DNA of 64,000 nt from Capitulum mitella (Eukaryota; Arthropoda; Thecostraca; Pollicipedomorpha; Pollicipedidae): contig CP099841.1 of the NCBI GenBank assembly GCA_030062745.1, positions 12,838,970 to 12,902,969 of the forward strand. Reading direction: 5' to 3'. A program made the position numbers and the translations under genes. Below are positions 11,581 through 22,289 of this stretch, one piece after another. Below the pieces are notes generated by a model that was not told the DNA's origin, did not search any database, and saw only the letters and a list, made by a program, of their open reading frames with translations. The first letter of the stretch is position 1; every line of letters starts with the position of its first letter.

Positions 11581-13975
11581 TATGTTTGCAGTTGAGATTG
11601 TGAAACTGGTTCGACGGTTCTGAAGTCTGGTTGGACATCCTGGTGCTTTTTACGTCATTTACATGTGTAATTGTCCCCTTGGCAGGTGACCTGGGGTCAG
11701 ATCGACCTCCACCGAATTTTCAGACTCACAGCCGAACACAGTTCCTTGGTTTACACTCTGGGAGTGTTTTTTGGTAATCGTGTGTGCTTCGGAAGTACTA
11801 ATACATGATAAAAACTTACTTGTCCACTTGAACGAGATTGTAGTTCTGGCCGTTTTCCGCCATATCAAGTGTATTCGCATTGAAAGCAGGCATAATATTT
11901 CAAAAGGTGACATGAGGTCGGCATAGGTCAAATTGGCCCAAATCGATTTGACCCAGGTTGACCTGGTTGGACCTTTTGAACGATTATGCCTGTTTTCATG
12001 CGAACATACTTTGTATGGCCAGAAATGATCAGAACTATCAGCCATGGCTTGCTTCCACACAGTTCGTACTGCCACAGTCCTCTTATTCTGGCCATGAAAA
12101 TAAAAATTCTTGCCGTCACGAAAATAGCTTCCTTCTATATGTTGGACTTTAGCATTGCGGCGGGACCAGCCAACCGGTATCTGAGTGCGTTACGTTTAAA
12201 CTGTTTTCTGGCACGGGCTTTGCGATGTGGAAGGGTTATTACCTCACCCAATATTATATAATTTTATGTTGTATCGTGTCGGATCATTGATATTGCATTG
12301 TATTGTAATGTTCTGTATTGTATTGACAGCCTTCAGGTTATCCATTGAGTACAATAGCTAATGCGGTCAACTGAAATGATGGACAGACACCAGGAACGCC
12401 CGATGTACCGGCGTCAAATTGTAGTTTCACCTTGTTTGACTTTAATATGATAGTTGCAGGCTTCATATGCGTGTAAGACGCATTTGTGGCGTATTCCAAC
12501 TAAGGCGTATGTTTAAACATTCAGAAAAAAACAAGGATCCAGCGCACTCAAGGAGACCTTTTCGCCTTAATTTTTCGCTTTTTCTGAAATCGCCAAATTT
12601 AGCCTGAAGTGCTCTTTTTCCGCGTCTCGTTGGTAAATCAAACCATCTTACTGCTCCACCTCTTTGGGGCCACGTAGAAGCCTGGTTATTAAAGTTTTCT
12701 GCCAAAAATGTCAGCAGGATAGTTGGACCTATGATGACCTCAGGCGATCTCGTTATGGATCGTGTCTGAAAACATAGCTGCTTTCTTCTGGTTACGCTAA
12801 GGGCTTTCCGACGGTGTTTTTCCTTTTACTGTGGAATCGTTAATTCCCGAAATCTTCGAGGTGGAGAGGAAGTACTCATCCATCCCCCGGCTTGCTTAGG
12901 TGACCTGGGTTGAATGTGGTTGAATGGGTTGAATGTTGAATGCTCAGGGACCAGCGAATGTGGATCCGGAGGCCGGCCCAGCGAGGCTTAATGTTTTCGA
13001 ATAACCGGCATTGTCCGGGGCATTCTTGCTCTGTGTTTTGGAACATCCTCATTAGTGATTTGAAAAAGAACAATATTTTCGTTCCCTACCAGCGTCCATA
13101 TTTCTCAAAAGCCAGACCAGGTAACTGACCCGGCTTGGCCTTTAAAAGGTTACGAGAGGTCATGAGGTCCGGAAGAACGTCATGTGGTCAGATTGCGTGC
13201 AAAGCTTGAAACGTTGTTAAACGAAGACATGTATTAATTTCTTCGAAAAATCGCGAGATCGCGAAGCATGCCTTTGAAAACGATTCAGTATCTCCATAAT
13301 CTCACAGGACCCAAAAATGAATCAGTTCCAAAATATGCGGAATGTAATACAAGCGCAGCTACCCTGTCTCACGCGTGCCTCTCCCTGTTGTTCCGGAGTC
13401 GCACAGAGAAACGGCATGAGTGGCCATGGGCCCCCTCGTAAGACAAGGGTTCCCTCATTGTTCGCAAATTATTTATTAAATCAAAGTTCGGCCAACTGGT
13501 ATGCTGAGAGGCTGATGACAAGGATTCGCGATACAAATATCAGTTAACAGGATATCAAAGATAACCTGCAAGGCAATGCATCATAAAGATTTTGTAAATG
13601 GGTCTGATGTGGAACCTTAGTCGAGCATATTAGTATCAGGTGGCAGACGACCAAATACATCACTGCTGATGGGTTTTTTTGCATGCATAGTGCGCTAGGC
13701 ACAAATGCCCGGAAACATATAACGCCCTCCTACTCTCGTCTCGTATTTCAAACAGAAAACACCAGCTCGTCTTCGGCGGTGTGCTCGGGAGGCAAAGAAC
13801 ACCGACTCGTCCTCGGCAATGTGCTCGGAAGCAAAGAACACAGTCCCGCTCTCAACGAGGAATTTGCATCGGAGGGTGATATATCGTTGTCGACACAAGC
13901 ATTGGGAGCGGAGAACTCCTTCTCATACTGAACTGGAAGGAATTTAACCCTTTTCCTCCGTAGGGAGGGAGCGTA
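11581..13975. other. Unannotated stretch
   Basis: No supported gene. TGACCT/AGGTCA words recur (11690, 11910, 12730, 12900, 13160), and ATTGTATTGTA-type simple sequence lies near 12290-12325. The minus-strand open frames near 11660-12075 and 13695-14083 have no recognisable domain. Confidence 0.4.
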
Positions 13976-14043
13976 CGTGCGTGCTTGCTTGCGTGCTTGC
14001 GTGCATGCGCGTGTGTGTGTTTGTCTGTGTGTGTGTGTGTGTT
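13976..14043 (+). repeat. (GTGCTTGC)n and (TG)n microsatellite
   Basis: A run of GTGCGTGCTTGC-type words passes into alternating GTGTGTGTTTGTCTGTGTGTG. Confidence 0.9.
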
Positions 14044-14163
14044 TCAAAAGTCCCCTTCTGATTTTTTTGCTCGCCATCTCCATGGTTTTTGAAACTCCTC
14101 CATGATAAGTGGTTTAATTTTCCTTCGTACTCTTTCTGCGTATTATGCCATACTTTCGTAACG

Positions 14164-14330
14164 TTGCTTTGCCCAGGGGCGGAGCCAGGCCGTTTCCTAG
14201 AGGAGCCTCAGGCCATTTTTGGCACTGCTAAATGCAAAATGAAAACGACTGTCAAAGACAGTGTTTAAGGCAGAACGTCAAATATTAACATAACATTACA
14301 TAACATATGTATCTTCAGAAATCATGGAAC
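14164..14330 (+). repeat. hAT-like repeat fragment
   Basis: Starts TTTGCCCAGGGGCGGAGCC and continues GAGCCTCAGGCCATTTTT and GGCACTGCTAAA. The same blocks occur at 33836-34018 and, inverted, at 38047-38262. A CAGGGGCGGA-type start is common at hAT element ends, but no target duplication was identified here. Confidence 0.5.
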
Positions 14331-15059
14331 ATGAGGTATGTTTTTTGGGCAGATCGGTGCAAAAGAATAAAATTCTGAAATTAAAGCACCTTTAAATTTG
14401 CTGTGTATAATTCAGACAGCATGACAGACATGACAGCATATATAAAACAGACAGCAACACAAAACACATTAAATGGAATGGATGAACTGGCCGCCGCTCA
14501 TGTCGCGCCACGTCCACCAATCATTAGTTGCTAAGGCCGTCTCCAGGCGACGCCACCGCCCATCCGCCCCGCCGGCCGCTGCTGGGTGCATTTTAGTTTG
14601 GAATCGTGTTGCTCTGATAACAAAATTTTGAAACATGTTGGCAGCTTTAGCTCCATCGTTGTCACTTAAATCAGCGTCACGAAATAGAAAGTTTTTTTAG
14701 AGTTTGTGAAGCGGGACAAAACTCGAAATTATTAGAGATATCTGACCCAGAAGTTCCGAACGTAGCACGTCAAAACGGGGCAGTTTAGGACGATATGTGC
14801 TACTTTCTCGCTCAGGTTCCCGCACTGACCGCTTGGAGAAGGGGCCTTTTGAATTTGGAATAGATGAGCATTAAGTTCTTCTATCAAGCCTTAGGCGAAT
14901 ATGAAGAGTGTTTCCAGTTTTGATCCGATGGCATTGAATTTTGGGGGTTCACTGCGCCGAATCGAGAACGTATCATTCTTTTCAAGGTTTTAAGGCAGTG
15001 AATGTTATAGCAGTGCGTAGGTGAATAGCTGGGAATACACGAATATACGAAAATACTTT
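14331..15059. other. Unannotated stretch
   Basis: I see nothing definable beyond a few tandem GACAGCA/ACAGACAG words near 14415-14460. Confidence 0.4.
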
Positions 15060-15900
15060 TGGTGACCTGAGATTACTTCAGGAAGGCCAGGTCAAGGCCA
15101 AAAATAAAACTTTTGTTTTATTACGCATTTTTTAAAAGGTAAATCCGAAATACGCATGACTCAGGGCAGTGTTCTACATTTGAATTTGAGGTTCCAGGCT
15201 GATGTCAGATGGGGTCTCGGAGCTATGACCTACAATGGCCGCGCGCTTATCCGGTATCGCGACGATCATAAGCAGGACTTTTAGAAATATAGTCAATCTG
15301 AATGATTGAAAAGTCGTTTTCAAACAACATAAAATGAACCCAAGGACATTCCACGTCACTATCGTGGTAACGTTAGGCCATTTGAAGTTAAGGGTTGTAA
15401 GTTGACCTGATGAACATGCGACCTTGACAGTGTTCCTTTTCTAATGCCCCTGGCGCCACCTTTGCCAACATTATACAAACATCACAGTAGGACTTGCACT
15501 TCTGAAACATCCACCGACTATTTAAAACCGAAAAAAATGTTTAAAACTTTTATGTTTCGTCAGTTTTCAAAAAAAAAAAACATTTCCCCACTTTCCCAGC
15601 TCCGTGAGCGCCTATGAATTTGGCCAAATTCTAAACGTACGGGCCAACAAGAAAACTGTAATCGATGACCTCTCGATTCATGCCAACTGCATCAAGATCA
15701 GCACGTAAACATCGGAATTAAGCAAGTTAAAAATACTCCTTTCTGACTGTTCTGACTCCTTTCTGACTACTCCCGCTCCCTTACCCTTTTCCTTTACCAG
15801 ATTTTCAAAACTTCTTTTTGCGGGTACGTAGTCTACATCACGGCAAATCGATTCCCATTTGTTGCATTCAAACTGAAAGCGTAGTCGGGGGGAGGGGGTT
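15060..15900 (+). repeat. Dispersed repeat R3, copy 1
   Basis: Shares colinear blocks with 46060-46770 and partly with 56209-56650: CGGAGCTATGAC, AAATGAACCCAAGG/AATGGAACCAAAAGC, CCTGGCGCC, ACATTATACAAACAT, AGCGCCTATGA, CTTCTTTTTGCGGGTACG and a final GGGGGAGGGGG. It is non-coding in all copies. It lies just downstream of the Ly6 exon on the minus strand. Confidence 0.6.
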
Positions 15901-16066
15901 GAGCGCGGTCATACCGGAATGCGTCCTAACGTCACGGGTACGGGAATAGGGTCAAAACTGTCCTGTTCTCGACGAAGTATTTGGAGACAAAGGACGGGAT
16001 TTCGTCTACATCCTTTGAGACCATCCGGCTGGGCAGGCCCGCAGAGCCCCCAGTTCGGAGACGCAC

Positions 16067-16243
16067 CCTCCTTGGTGATGGTCATGCAGCTGCTCTCGGC
16101 AGGACACGTCTGGCGAAAGTCCCTGGACGTGCGGCCGAACAGCGTGCAGTCGGGCGCCGTGCTCGGGATGTCGTCACAGTGCAGATTGCTGAACAGGTCC
16201 GCGGCGTTTTCGGTCTTGCAGACGTGACACTGCTGAGCGTAGC
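16067..16243 (-). CDS. Ly6/three-finger domain exon of secreted protein gene (partial)
   Basis: On the minus strand, a pyrimidine-rich acceptor (TTTCTCTGTTTGGCAG) opens an exon encoding G|YAQQCHVCKTENAAD followed by regularly spaced cysteines (LHCDD, PDCTLF, QTCPAESSCMT). The QQCHVC start immediately after a signal peptide is the usual first cysteine pair of Ly6/uPAR proteins, which are extracellular and often GPI-anchored. The exon starts in phase 1 and joins the signal-peptide exon at 18752-18815 without breaking frame. I placed the end at a GTGCGT donor (16066-16061). The frame stays open to 15909 and would add GLCGP and GLKGCR, so a longer exon is possible. The last exon, with the expected final Cys-Asn, was not found, so the gene is incomplete here. 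Confidence 0.6.
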
Positions 16244-16862
16244 CTGCCAAACAGAGAAAAGTGCAACACCGGCGAAGGGACCGGCTGCACCTTTAGGAAA
16301 AAATGGAGGCCCCGGAGAGGCCTCCATCATTTTCACTACTGAGTCCCTTTGTTCCATTTCAAAGTTTACAAAATTTTCAAATTTCGTCCCTGAGGCTATA
16401 GCTTGTCCTCCGTGTTACTAAAGGAGGCACGTAGGAGACCCCTTGAGTCTATAAAAGGCTTCCTTGATGCCATAGGAGGCCCCCTCTCGGCGGATCCATC
16501 CCCTTTGGCCCATTCCCGGACACGTGCCTGGATCACTTGCGCTGATAAACAGTGAAAGCCGTTTCGTAACGCTCTGCCAAACTCCCACCTTCCCTGTTGT
16601 AACGCTTTGCCACGCATTGGGCTGGTCTCCCTGCCCCCACTAACCGCCAGTGTTACGTAGCTTGTGGATGACCCCAGAGGGCCACCTGCCAACATGTGTA
16701 AACGTTTTAGAATACGGAATCTTTATTTTGTTTAGTGCCTTTATTCGTACCTGTCTGTATGATCGGACGCATGGCTGTCATGGCAACACTGACGCATGCC
16801 ACGAAAACGCATAAGAAATGGGCGAAACGGGTTATTTTTAGAAAGAGGAGAATAAAGCTATA

Positions 16863-16888
16863 CAGTCAAATCTCGTTACTATGCCACC
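16863..16888 (+). repeat. Left terminal inverted repeat of Tigger
   Basis: 26 bases from CAGTCAAATC to TGCCACC, exactly the reverse complement of 18630-18655. Confidence 0.95.
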
Positions 16889-17045
16889 TCGCTACTATGC
16901 CACTCTCGCTATTATACCACTTTTGCTCGGGCCCGACAACATTCAATACAAAATAAATTTACTATGCCACCCCCTAATCTCGCTACTATGCCACGATTGT
17001 GTGCGTTGTATTTCCGAATTCAATTTTTTTCAGATTCAGCCCACA

Positions 17046-18533
17046 ATGTCAGCTCAGAAGCGCAAGCGAACCGACTTTACGCTGAAGGAGAAAAAGGAGA
17101 TCATCGATGCCGCGAAGAAGGAGCCGAATCAGTCCAAGCTGGCCAGGGAGATGAACAAGAAATGGAGCGTCGAAGTTAAGAGAACCACCGTGAAGGGCAT
17201 TCTCAGCAAGAAGGATGCAATCGAGACGGGCATCAAAGCTGGAGTTCCATCGAAGCGCATGAAGCTGACGCAGGCTCACGACCCGAAGCTCGATGAGGGG
17301 GTGCTCATGTGGCTGAAGCAAGCAAGAGGACAGAATCTGCCAGTCAGCGGCGATCTGATCAAGGAGAAGGCGATGAAACTGGCCGAGCTGATGCACATCC
17401 CGGACTTCATGGCGAGCGACGGTTGGCTGGACAATTTCAAGAAGCGCCACGGCATCACGTTCAAAACAGTGCAGGGCGAAGCTGGAGCGGTGGATTCGCA
17501 ATCCCGTCTTGAGTGGCAACAACAGGTTCTCCGGCTCTTGCTCGGGCAGTTCTCCGCAGACGACGTCTTCAACCTGGACGAGACTGGACTCTTCTGGCAG
17601 CTGCTTCCGAACAAGACCATGGCTTTCAGGGGAGAGCGGTGCACTGGAGGAAAGAGAAGCAAGCAAAGGATCACTCTTCTGGTCGGGGCAAACATGAACG
17701 GCAGCAAGAAGTTCCCTCTTCTGGCGATCGGCAATTCCAAGAGACCCCGTGCCTTCAAGAACAAGGAGATCCCGGTCAAGTACAAGGCGAACTCGAAGGC
17801 GTGGACGACGGCGGAGCTTTTCGAGAAGGTGTTGCGTGCGTGGGACGGACGACTCGGCCAGCAGGGACGCAGAGTGCTGCTCTGTCTCGATAACTGCTCT
17901 GGCCACCCTCCCGAGCTCCAGCTGGACAACATCCAACTGGTTTTCTTCCCACCCAACACGACAGCCAATTCTCAACCAATGGATCAGGGAATCATAGAGA
18001 ACCTCAAGCGCCACTACAAGAAGTTCCTGCTGTGCCGCCGGCTCGAGGCCATGGACGAGGGAAAGGAGTTGAAGTTCACATTGCTCGACGCTCTACACGT
18101 CGCCCGGCGTGCTTGGGAGCAGATCAGCGAGTCGACGATCAGGAACTGTTTCGCGAAGGCCAAGTTCATCGAAGAGGAGGTCCGAACTGAGCCAGAGGAT
18201 GCTGAGCTGCTCGAGATCTGGGAAGCTCTGCCTGCTGAGGAAAAGATGCACGAGAAAGAGGAGATCGAGCTGTCTGACTTTCTCGAAGCCGACGAGCGCC
18301 TCGCGACTGGCGGGTCTTTCACGCTGGAGGAGATTGCGGAGGACATGCTGCGCAGCGAGGAGCCGGTGGAAAGCGAAGACAACCAGGTAACTGTCGAGGA
18401 GGAAATGGAGCACTGTCCGGAAGTTCATGCAGCAGAGAAGCGGGAAGCCCGGTGTGATGCAAGCGTGCGATCGGCTAGACAACGAGATGCACGAGATCCG
18501 CCGAAAGAAGATGCGCCAGCCGACGATTCTTGA
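17046..18533 (+). CDS. Tigger/pogo transposase
   Basis: A 495-aa DDE transposase for cut-and-paste transposition at TA sites, acting in the nucleus. I chose the Met at 17046 because MSAQKRKRTDFTLKEK is the usual basic start of the Psq-type helix-turn-helix. The frame continues upstream to 16881, but that part translates terminal repeat sequence. Order: an N-terminal helix-turn-helix (about residues 1-60), a CENP-B-type DNA-binding domain with GWLDNFKKRHGI (about 80-145), then the DDE domain. The catalytic acids are D178 in FNLDETG, D282 in CLDNCSGH and D313 in QPMDQGI, a DD30D spacing that fits the pogo group. After about residue 400 the tail is acidic, rich in Glu/Asp and low in complexity, as in many Tigger proteins. 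There are no stops or frameshifts. A similar domesticated host gene is unlikely because the element's ends are intact. Confidence 0.93.
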   Translation: MSAQKRKRTDFTLKEKKEIIDAAKKEPNQSKLAREMNKKWSVEVKRTTVKGILSKKDAIETGIKAGVPSKRMKLTQAHDPKLDEGVLMWLKQARGQNLPVSGDLIKEKAMKLAELMHIPDFMASDGWLDNFKKRHGITFKTVQGEAGAVDSQSRLEWQQQVLRLLLGQFSADDVFNLDETGLFWQLLPNKTMAFRGERCTGGKRSKQRITLLVGANMNGSKKFPLLAIGNSKRPRAFKNKEIPVKYKANSKAWTTAELFEKVLRAWDGRLGQQGRRVLLCLDNCSGHPPELQLDNIQLVFFPPNTTANSQPMDQGIIENLKRHYKKFLLCRRLEAMDEGKELKFTLLDALHVARRAWEQISESTIRNCFAKAKFIEEEVRTEPEDAELLEIWEALPAEEKMHEKEEIELSDFLEADERLATGGSFTLEEIAEDMLRSEEPVESEDNQVTVEEEMEHCPEVHAAEKREARCDASVRSARQRDARDPPKEDAPADDS

Positions 18534-18629
18534 GAGCTTTGATGGGTAACTTGAGAAAATAAAGCCGCTTTACAAACCCTCGTTACTATGCCACTCTCGC
18601 TACTATGCCACTTTCGCTCGGTCCCCACG

Positions 18630-18655
18630 GGTGGCATAGTAACGAGATTTGACTG
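18630..18655 (-). repeat. Right terminal inverted repeat of Tigger
   Basis: 26 bases from GGTGGCATAG to GATTTGACTG, followed by the TA target duplication. Confidence 0.95.
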
Positions 18656-18751
18656 TACCTATCTGCCTATTTTTCCGCAGTCGTGAATAACAAATCGGCT
18701 ACTGCACAACATGGGCGGAGTGGGTTCGGATACTCGTACTACCGATCTTAC

Positions 18752-18815
18752 CTGCCACGGTCGGGGCCGCAAGGGCCACCATGAACACAACCAGCCACAT
18801 CGCGAGCGTGAACAT
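18752..18815 (-). CDS. Signal-peptide exon of the Ly6-like gene
   Basis: The minus strand encodes MFTLAMWLVVFMVALAAPTVA plus the first base of a Gly codon. It has a charge-poor start, a long hydrophobic core and small residues before the predicted cleavage site, as in a secretory signal peptide. It ends at a strong donor, GGCAG|GTAAGA, in phase 1. This matches the phase of the acceptor at 16243, giving the junction APTVAG/YAQQC. The start Met at 18815 is preferred, and the in-frame Met six codons in is an alternative. The frame extends upstream as Arg/Gly-rich sequence that looks like 5' UTR. The intron is about 2.5 kb and contains the Tigger element in the opposite orientation. The promoter was not recognised. 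Confidence 0.6.
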
Positions 18816-19738
18816 GCGTCGACGGTTGCGACGGGACTGCCAGCTGTGAGGCCTCGGCCCGCCGCCGACGGCTTTCCGGTCCGATCCGGCCCGGCACCGT
18901 GCAGCTGTCGCTCCACGGTGCATGTCATGATGGTATCGGCGGAGGGGGAGTGTTGATGTTCGGGATCAGGGTGTTCGACATCTGCGTGTCTCTTCGAAGC
19001 ACTTGTGATTACCATGCCGCACAGTCGATACAAGATCGGAGCTGGAGCCAAATGTATTCCGACAGCCGGATCAGAAGAGGATTCCAATTATTCGACTAGG
19101 TCTAGGGTCGTGAGTCGGTGAACGGAGGTGTGTTCGTGGCACACTGTGTCGTCAGAACAGTGCAAAGATGTAATCACTACTGGTCCTACGTCTCCACCTT
19201 GTGGAGGCAGCTAGATGGAATCAGCAGTTACACCATTTCTATGTTACCGGGTATCACTTGCCGTGGTGGCGATCGGCAATGGGAGGCCAGTGCGCCACTT
19301 ATATGCTGAAAACTTGAAGCTCATCTCGCGTGTCACCGGCTACGTCAGGGGCGGATCCAAAATTTCGCCTAAGGAGGGAGTGAATGGTCATCGTGGGCCT
19401 GCCTTGCGTCCCCCCCATTTTTCGCTCTTCAGATATGAAAAACGCGAATCCGCGCGGTTCCAGCAATAAATATTTTATGCAATTTTGCATTGTCACCACA
19501 AAAAGTGCACGAAAAATCGATCTCGTCACCTAATTTAAGAAAATTTTGCCTTTCGTTGCCACACAAAGTGCCCAAAATATGGCAAAAACGAATTTCAGGC
19601 GGCTGCGTCCCTCCCCCTGTTTGAAATCCCGTGTCCGTATCTGACAATTTTCAGACTCCTGGTCAGGGGCGGTTCAAGGGGCCCTTTGCCGTTTTCGTAG
19701 TTTTGTGGAGATTTTTTTACCCGCTTTGGTTAGCTTAG
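18816..19738. other. Upstream flank of the Ly6-like gene; no gene seen
   Basis: This should hold the promoter and 5' UTR of the minus-strand Ly6-like gene, but no core motif stands out. Two CAGGGGCGG-type words at 19347 and 19664 may be ends of decayed hAT-like repeats. Confidence 0.35.
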
Positions 19739-22149
19739 CCTGCGCCTGACTGGCAGTCGGCTCCAATCGCGCTCGACTGGGGGGCTGACTGCCCCTTCTA
19801 ACTCACGAACGGCTGGTCGCACGGCGAAAGTAAGCGCACCATTGGAAAACTCGCGACAAGTAGAGCTCGAAACTGGCATCACTTTAGTTCTGGATAATAT
19901 GAAAGTCATTTACGCCCCATATATGTTTTCTCACAGCCGACTGCATGAAACCGAGAAGCGGGCTGGATCTAAAAGGCTGTATTAACAAGATCTAGGGAAA
20001 GGTGCCAATGAACAAGTAAAAGTCCGCAGATTCCGATGCACCCATAGTTGCTCTGATGTATTTAGCATATACGTCGAAACGCTGAGTTAAAGATACGACA
20101 ATTTTCGCGCCGACCGCAGGAGGGCGCCGTGGCCGAACGTGGTATGAAATTGACTGGTACTAATTTTAGCTTCTCTTTATTTTCGCAATATAGGCCCTTC
20201 CATGTGATTTTTTAAAGCGAAATGATTCTGGTGATGGTATCCCATGCTCAAATTTTGGAGAAAATTCGGAAGTTATCTATCTACACAATAGGCGGGCTTT
20301 ATTCGCGAGAGTCTGTTTATTTCCAAACTATGCCTTTTTTAACTTTTTGAGTTTTTGTATTACTCACAGCTGTGCAAGACAGTTCTGCCATTCTCTAACC
20401 GCTCTGAGTGATTCATCGCCGATTTTGACGGCGGTGCATTTTGGCTCGTAACAATTATTTGTTACCTGACCATAGGTCAATGGTTGGAGTCACTGATACC
20501 TTCTCTAATGACGGTAAATGGATGTGTGTATCACCCCACATTAAAAATGTTACAAAAATTCCGTCAGATTCCAAAAAGCGACGACATGTCTTGAAAATCG
20601 GGGTGCCCTTAGGTCAATGATCCGGAAAACTCCGAAAATACGAGATAGCAGATTTCTATCATCTATTAACCCGCCCCCGACTGGGGAGGCAGTTGATCCC
20701 CCCTGAGGTTTTTCTGCGATTGCGAGAGAACGAACAAACACAGAGTCACGAAACTTTGTGTACCTTTTACTTCATCATTTTTACACCTTCTGTCAAAGTT
20801 TTTACCTCAGATCAAGTCAGGTGCTTGACCTAGGTCAGGTCAAACAGACCTATGTCCAAAACGTTTAGTGCCCTGTCACTTTTTCGGAAAACAAGACATC
20901 ACAGTAATACTTTCGGGGGTTAGTAATCTTCATAGATGCAACAAATCTGCTATCTCAGATTTTTCGGGATTTTCCGTGTCATTGACCTAAGGTCAAGCCC
21001 ATTTTTAAGATATTTCGTCGTTTTTTCCAGAAATTGACGGAATATTTCATAACATTTTTAGTGTGGAGTGAAGCAGACATCTAGTTACCGTCATTGGGCA
21101 AAGTGCCAATGACTTCCAGCCATTGACCTGAGGTCAGGTCACGAATAACTGTTGTGAGCCAAAATGTACCACCGTCAAAATCAGCGATGAATTGCTCAGA
21201 ATGGGTAGAAAATGGCAGAACTGGCTTGCACAGACGTAAGTAATACCAGGAACCTCAAAAAGTTAAAAAAATAGCATATTTTGGAAATAAACAGGCTCTC
21301 GCGAACAAAGCTCTGCCATTTGCGTAGATTGGTAGCTAATGAATTTCTCGAAAATTTAATGATGAAAAACCATCACAAGAACCACTAAGATCAATGAAAC
21401 TTACATAAATAGGCGTTTTTCGCGAAAATAAAGGAACGCTAAAATTAGTTCCAGTTAATTTCTTACTGCGTACGCCTGCGGCGCACGTCGACAATCGGCG
21501 CGAAAACTGGGTGTCTTTAACTCACGATTTCGGCGTATATATTGAACAAATCCGAGAAATTAGATGTGTATCGGCATTTGCGGATCTTTATCTGTGCGCT
21601 GGCGCCTTTACCTATGCATTATTAGTCGCAGCCTTTGAGATTCAGGCCGTTTCTCGGTCTGATGCAGTCGGCTATGAGAAAACATATTTAGGACGTAAAT
21701 TGCTTACATATCATCTAAAACTAAAAAAAATGAAATCAGTTTCGAGCTCTAATCGTCACAAGCTTTCCGACGGTGTGCTTATTTTTATCGTGCGACCAAC
21801 CGTTCGTGAGTTAGAGGGGGGCGGGCAACTGACTCCCTCTCAGTCGGGCGTGATCGTAACCGATCGACGGTCGTGCGCGGGTTAAGATCTCCGGTCCCTG
21901 AAAGTTTTGCTGTAATTTACGAAATGTTTTACGAAAAGGTTCCAGGGCGCTAAACCTTTTTGGACATAGGAACATTTAACCTGGCCTAAATCAGACACCT
22001 GACTAAACCTGAGGTAAAAACTTTGACACATGGTGTAAAAGTTACCTCGCAAAAAGTACGCGGAGTTTCACGGCGCCGCGCTCGTTCGTTCTCCCGAAAA
22101 CTTCCAAAAACCTCGGGTGGCAGTCAACCGCCCCCCAGTTGGGTTAGGT
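19739..22149 (+). mobile_element. piggyBac-like non-autonomous element, copy D (interrupted)
   Basis: Begins CCTGCGCCTGACTGGCAG after a decayed TTAG (19735-19738) and ends CCCCCAGTTGGGTTAGG before TTAA at 22150-22153. It is interrupted at 20666 by inverted copy E. The text before E ends ATAGCAGATTTCTATCATC and resumes after E as TCCCTGAAAGTTTTGC. Without E it is about 1.2 kb. Confidence 0.75.
20670..21881 (-). mobile_element. piggyBac-like non-autonomous element, copy E (nested in D)
   Basis: A 1212-bp inverted copy with perfect TTAA flanks at 20666-20669 and 21882-21885, inserted into copy D. The plus-strand start is CCCGCCCCCGACTGGGG and the end is GACGGTCGTGCGCGGG. The open frame across 21511-21885 is a by-product of the repeat and recurs at 59328-59669. 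Confidence 0.87.
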
Positions 22150-22289
22150 TTAAGGTTATATTCCCTGTATCAGTTACAGAAGCACGTTTGGTGGTCTCGG
22201 ACTGTCTGTCGTGTGATGGTTTTTAGAGAGGGTGCAAAAAGTTTAACTAAATTAACTAATGGTCTCGGCAACTTGTTTTCTAAACAACG

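Larger units (their letters stand above)
16863..18655 (+). mobile_element. Complete Tigger/pogo-family DNA transposon
   Basis: A 1793-bp element with 26-bp perfect terminal inverted repeats starting CAGTCAAATCTCGTTACTAT, flanked by the TA dinucleotide on both sides (16861-16862 and 18656-18657), the pogo/Tigger target site. It carries one open transposase gene and an AATAAA signal near 18558. Several copies of a CTCGCTACTATGCCAC word lie just inside both ends, in the same direct orientation, in addition to the inverted ends. The intact frame and perfect ends imply recent activity or recent arrival. Confidence 0.93.
16244..18751 (-). other. Intron of the Ly6-like gene holding a transposon
   Basis: Inferred from the matching GTAAGA donor at 18751 and TTGGCAG acceptor at 16244 on the minus strand. 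Removing the transposon leaves an intron of about 0.7 kb. A 9-bp stem with a 7-base loop (ATGGAGGCC/GGCCTCCAT) lies near 16305-16330. Confidence 0.5.

Noticed and set aside
17049-18014. Long minus-strand open frame of 321 codons opposite the Tigger transposase
   Set aside because: Antisense shadow of a G+C-rich coding region; the plus strand has the full DDE domain order.
19345-19680. Two CAGGGGCGG words as the two ends of one hAT-like element
   Set aside because: They are in the same, not inverted, orientation, so they cannot be the paired ends of one element.
21511-21885. 124-codon frame shared in part by 59328-59669
   Set aside because: Both are the same segment of inverted TTAA-family copies. 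Conservation is at DNA level and the frame is broken or absent in other copies.
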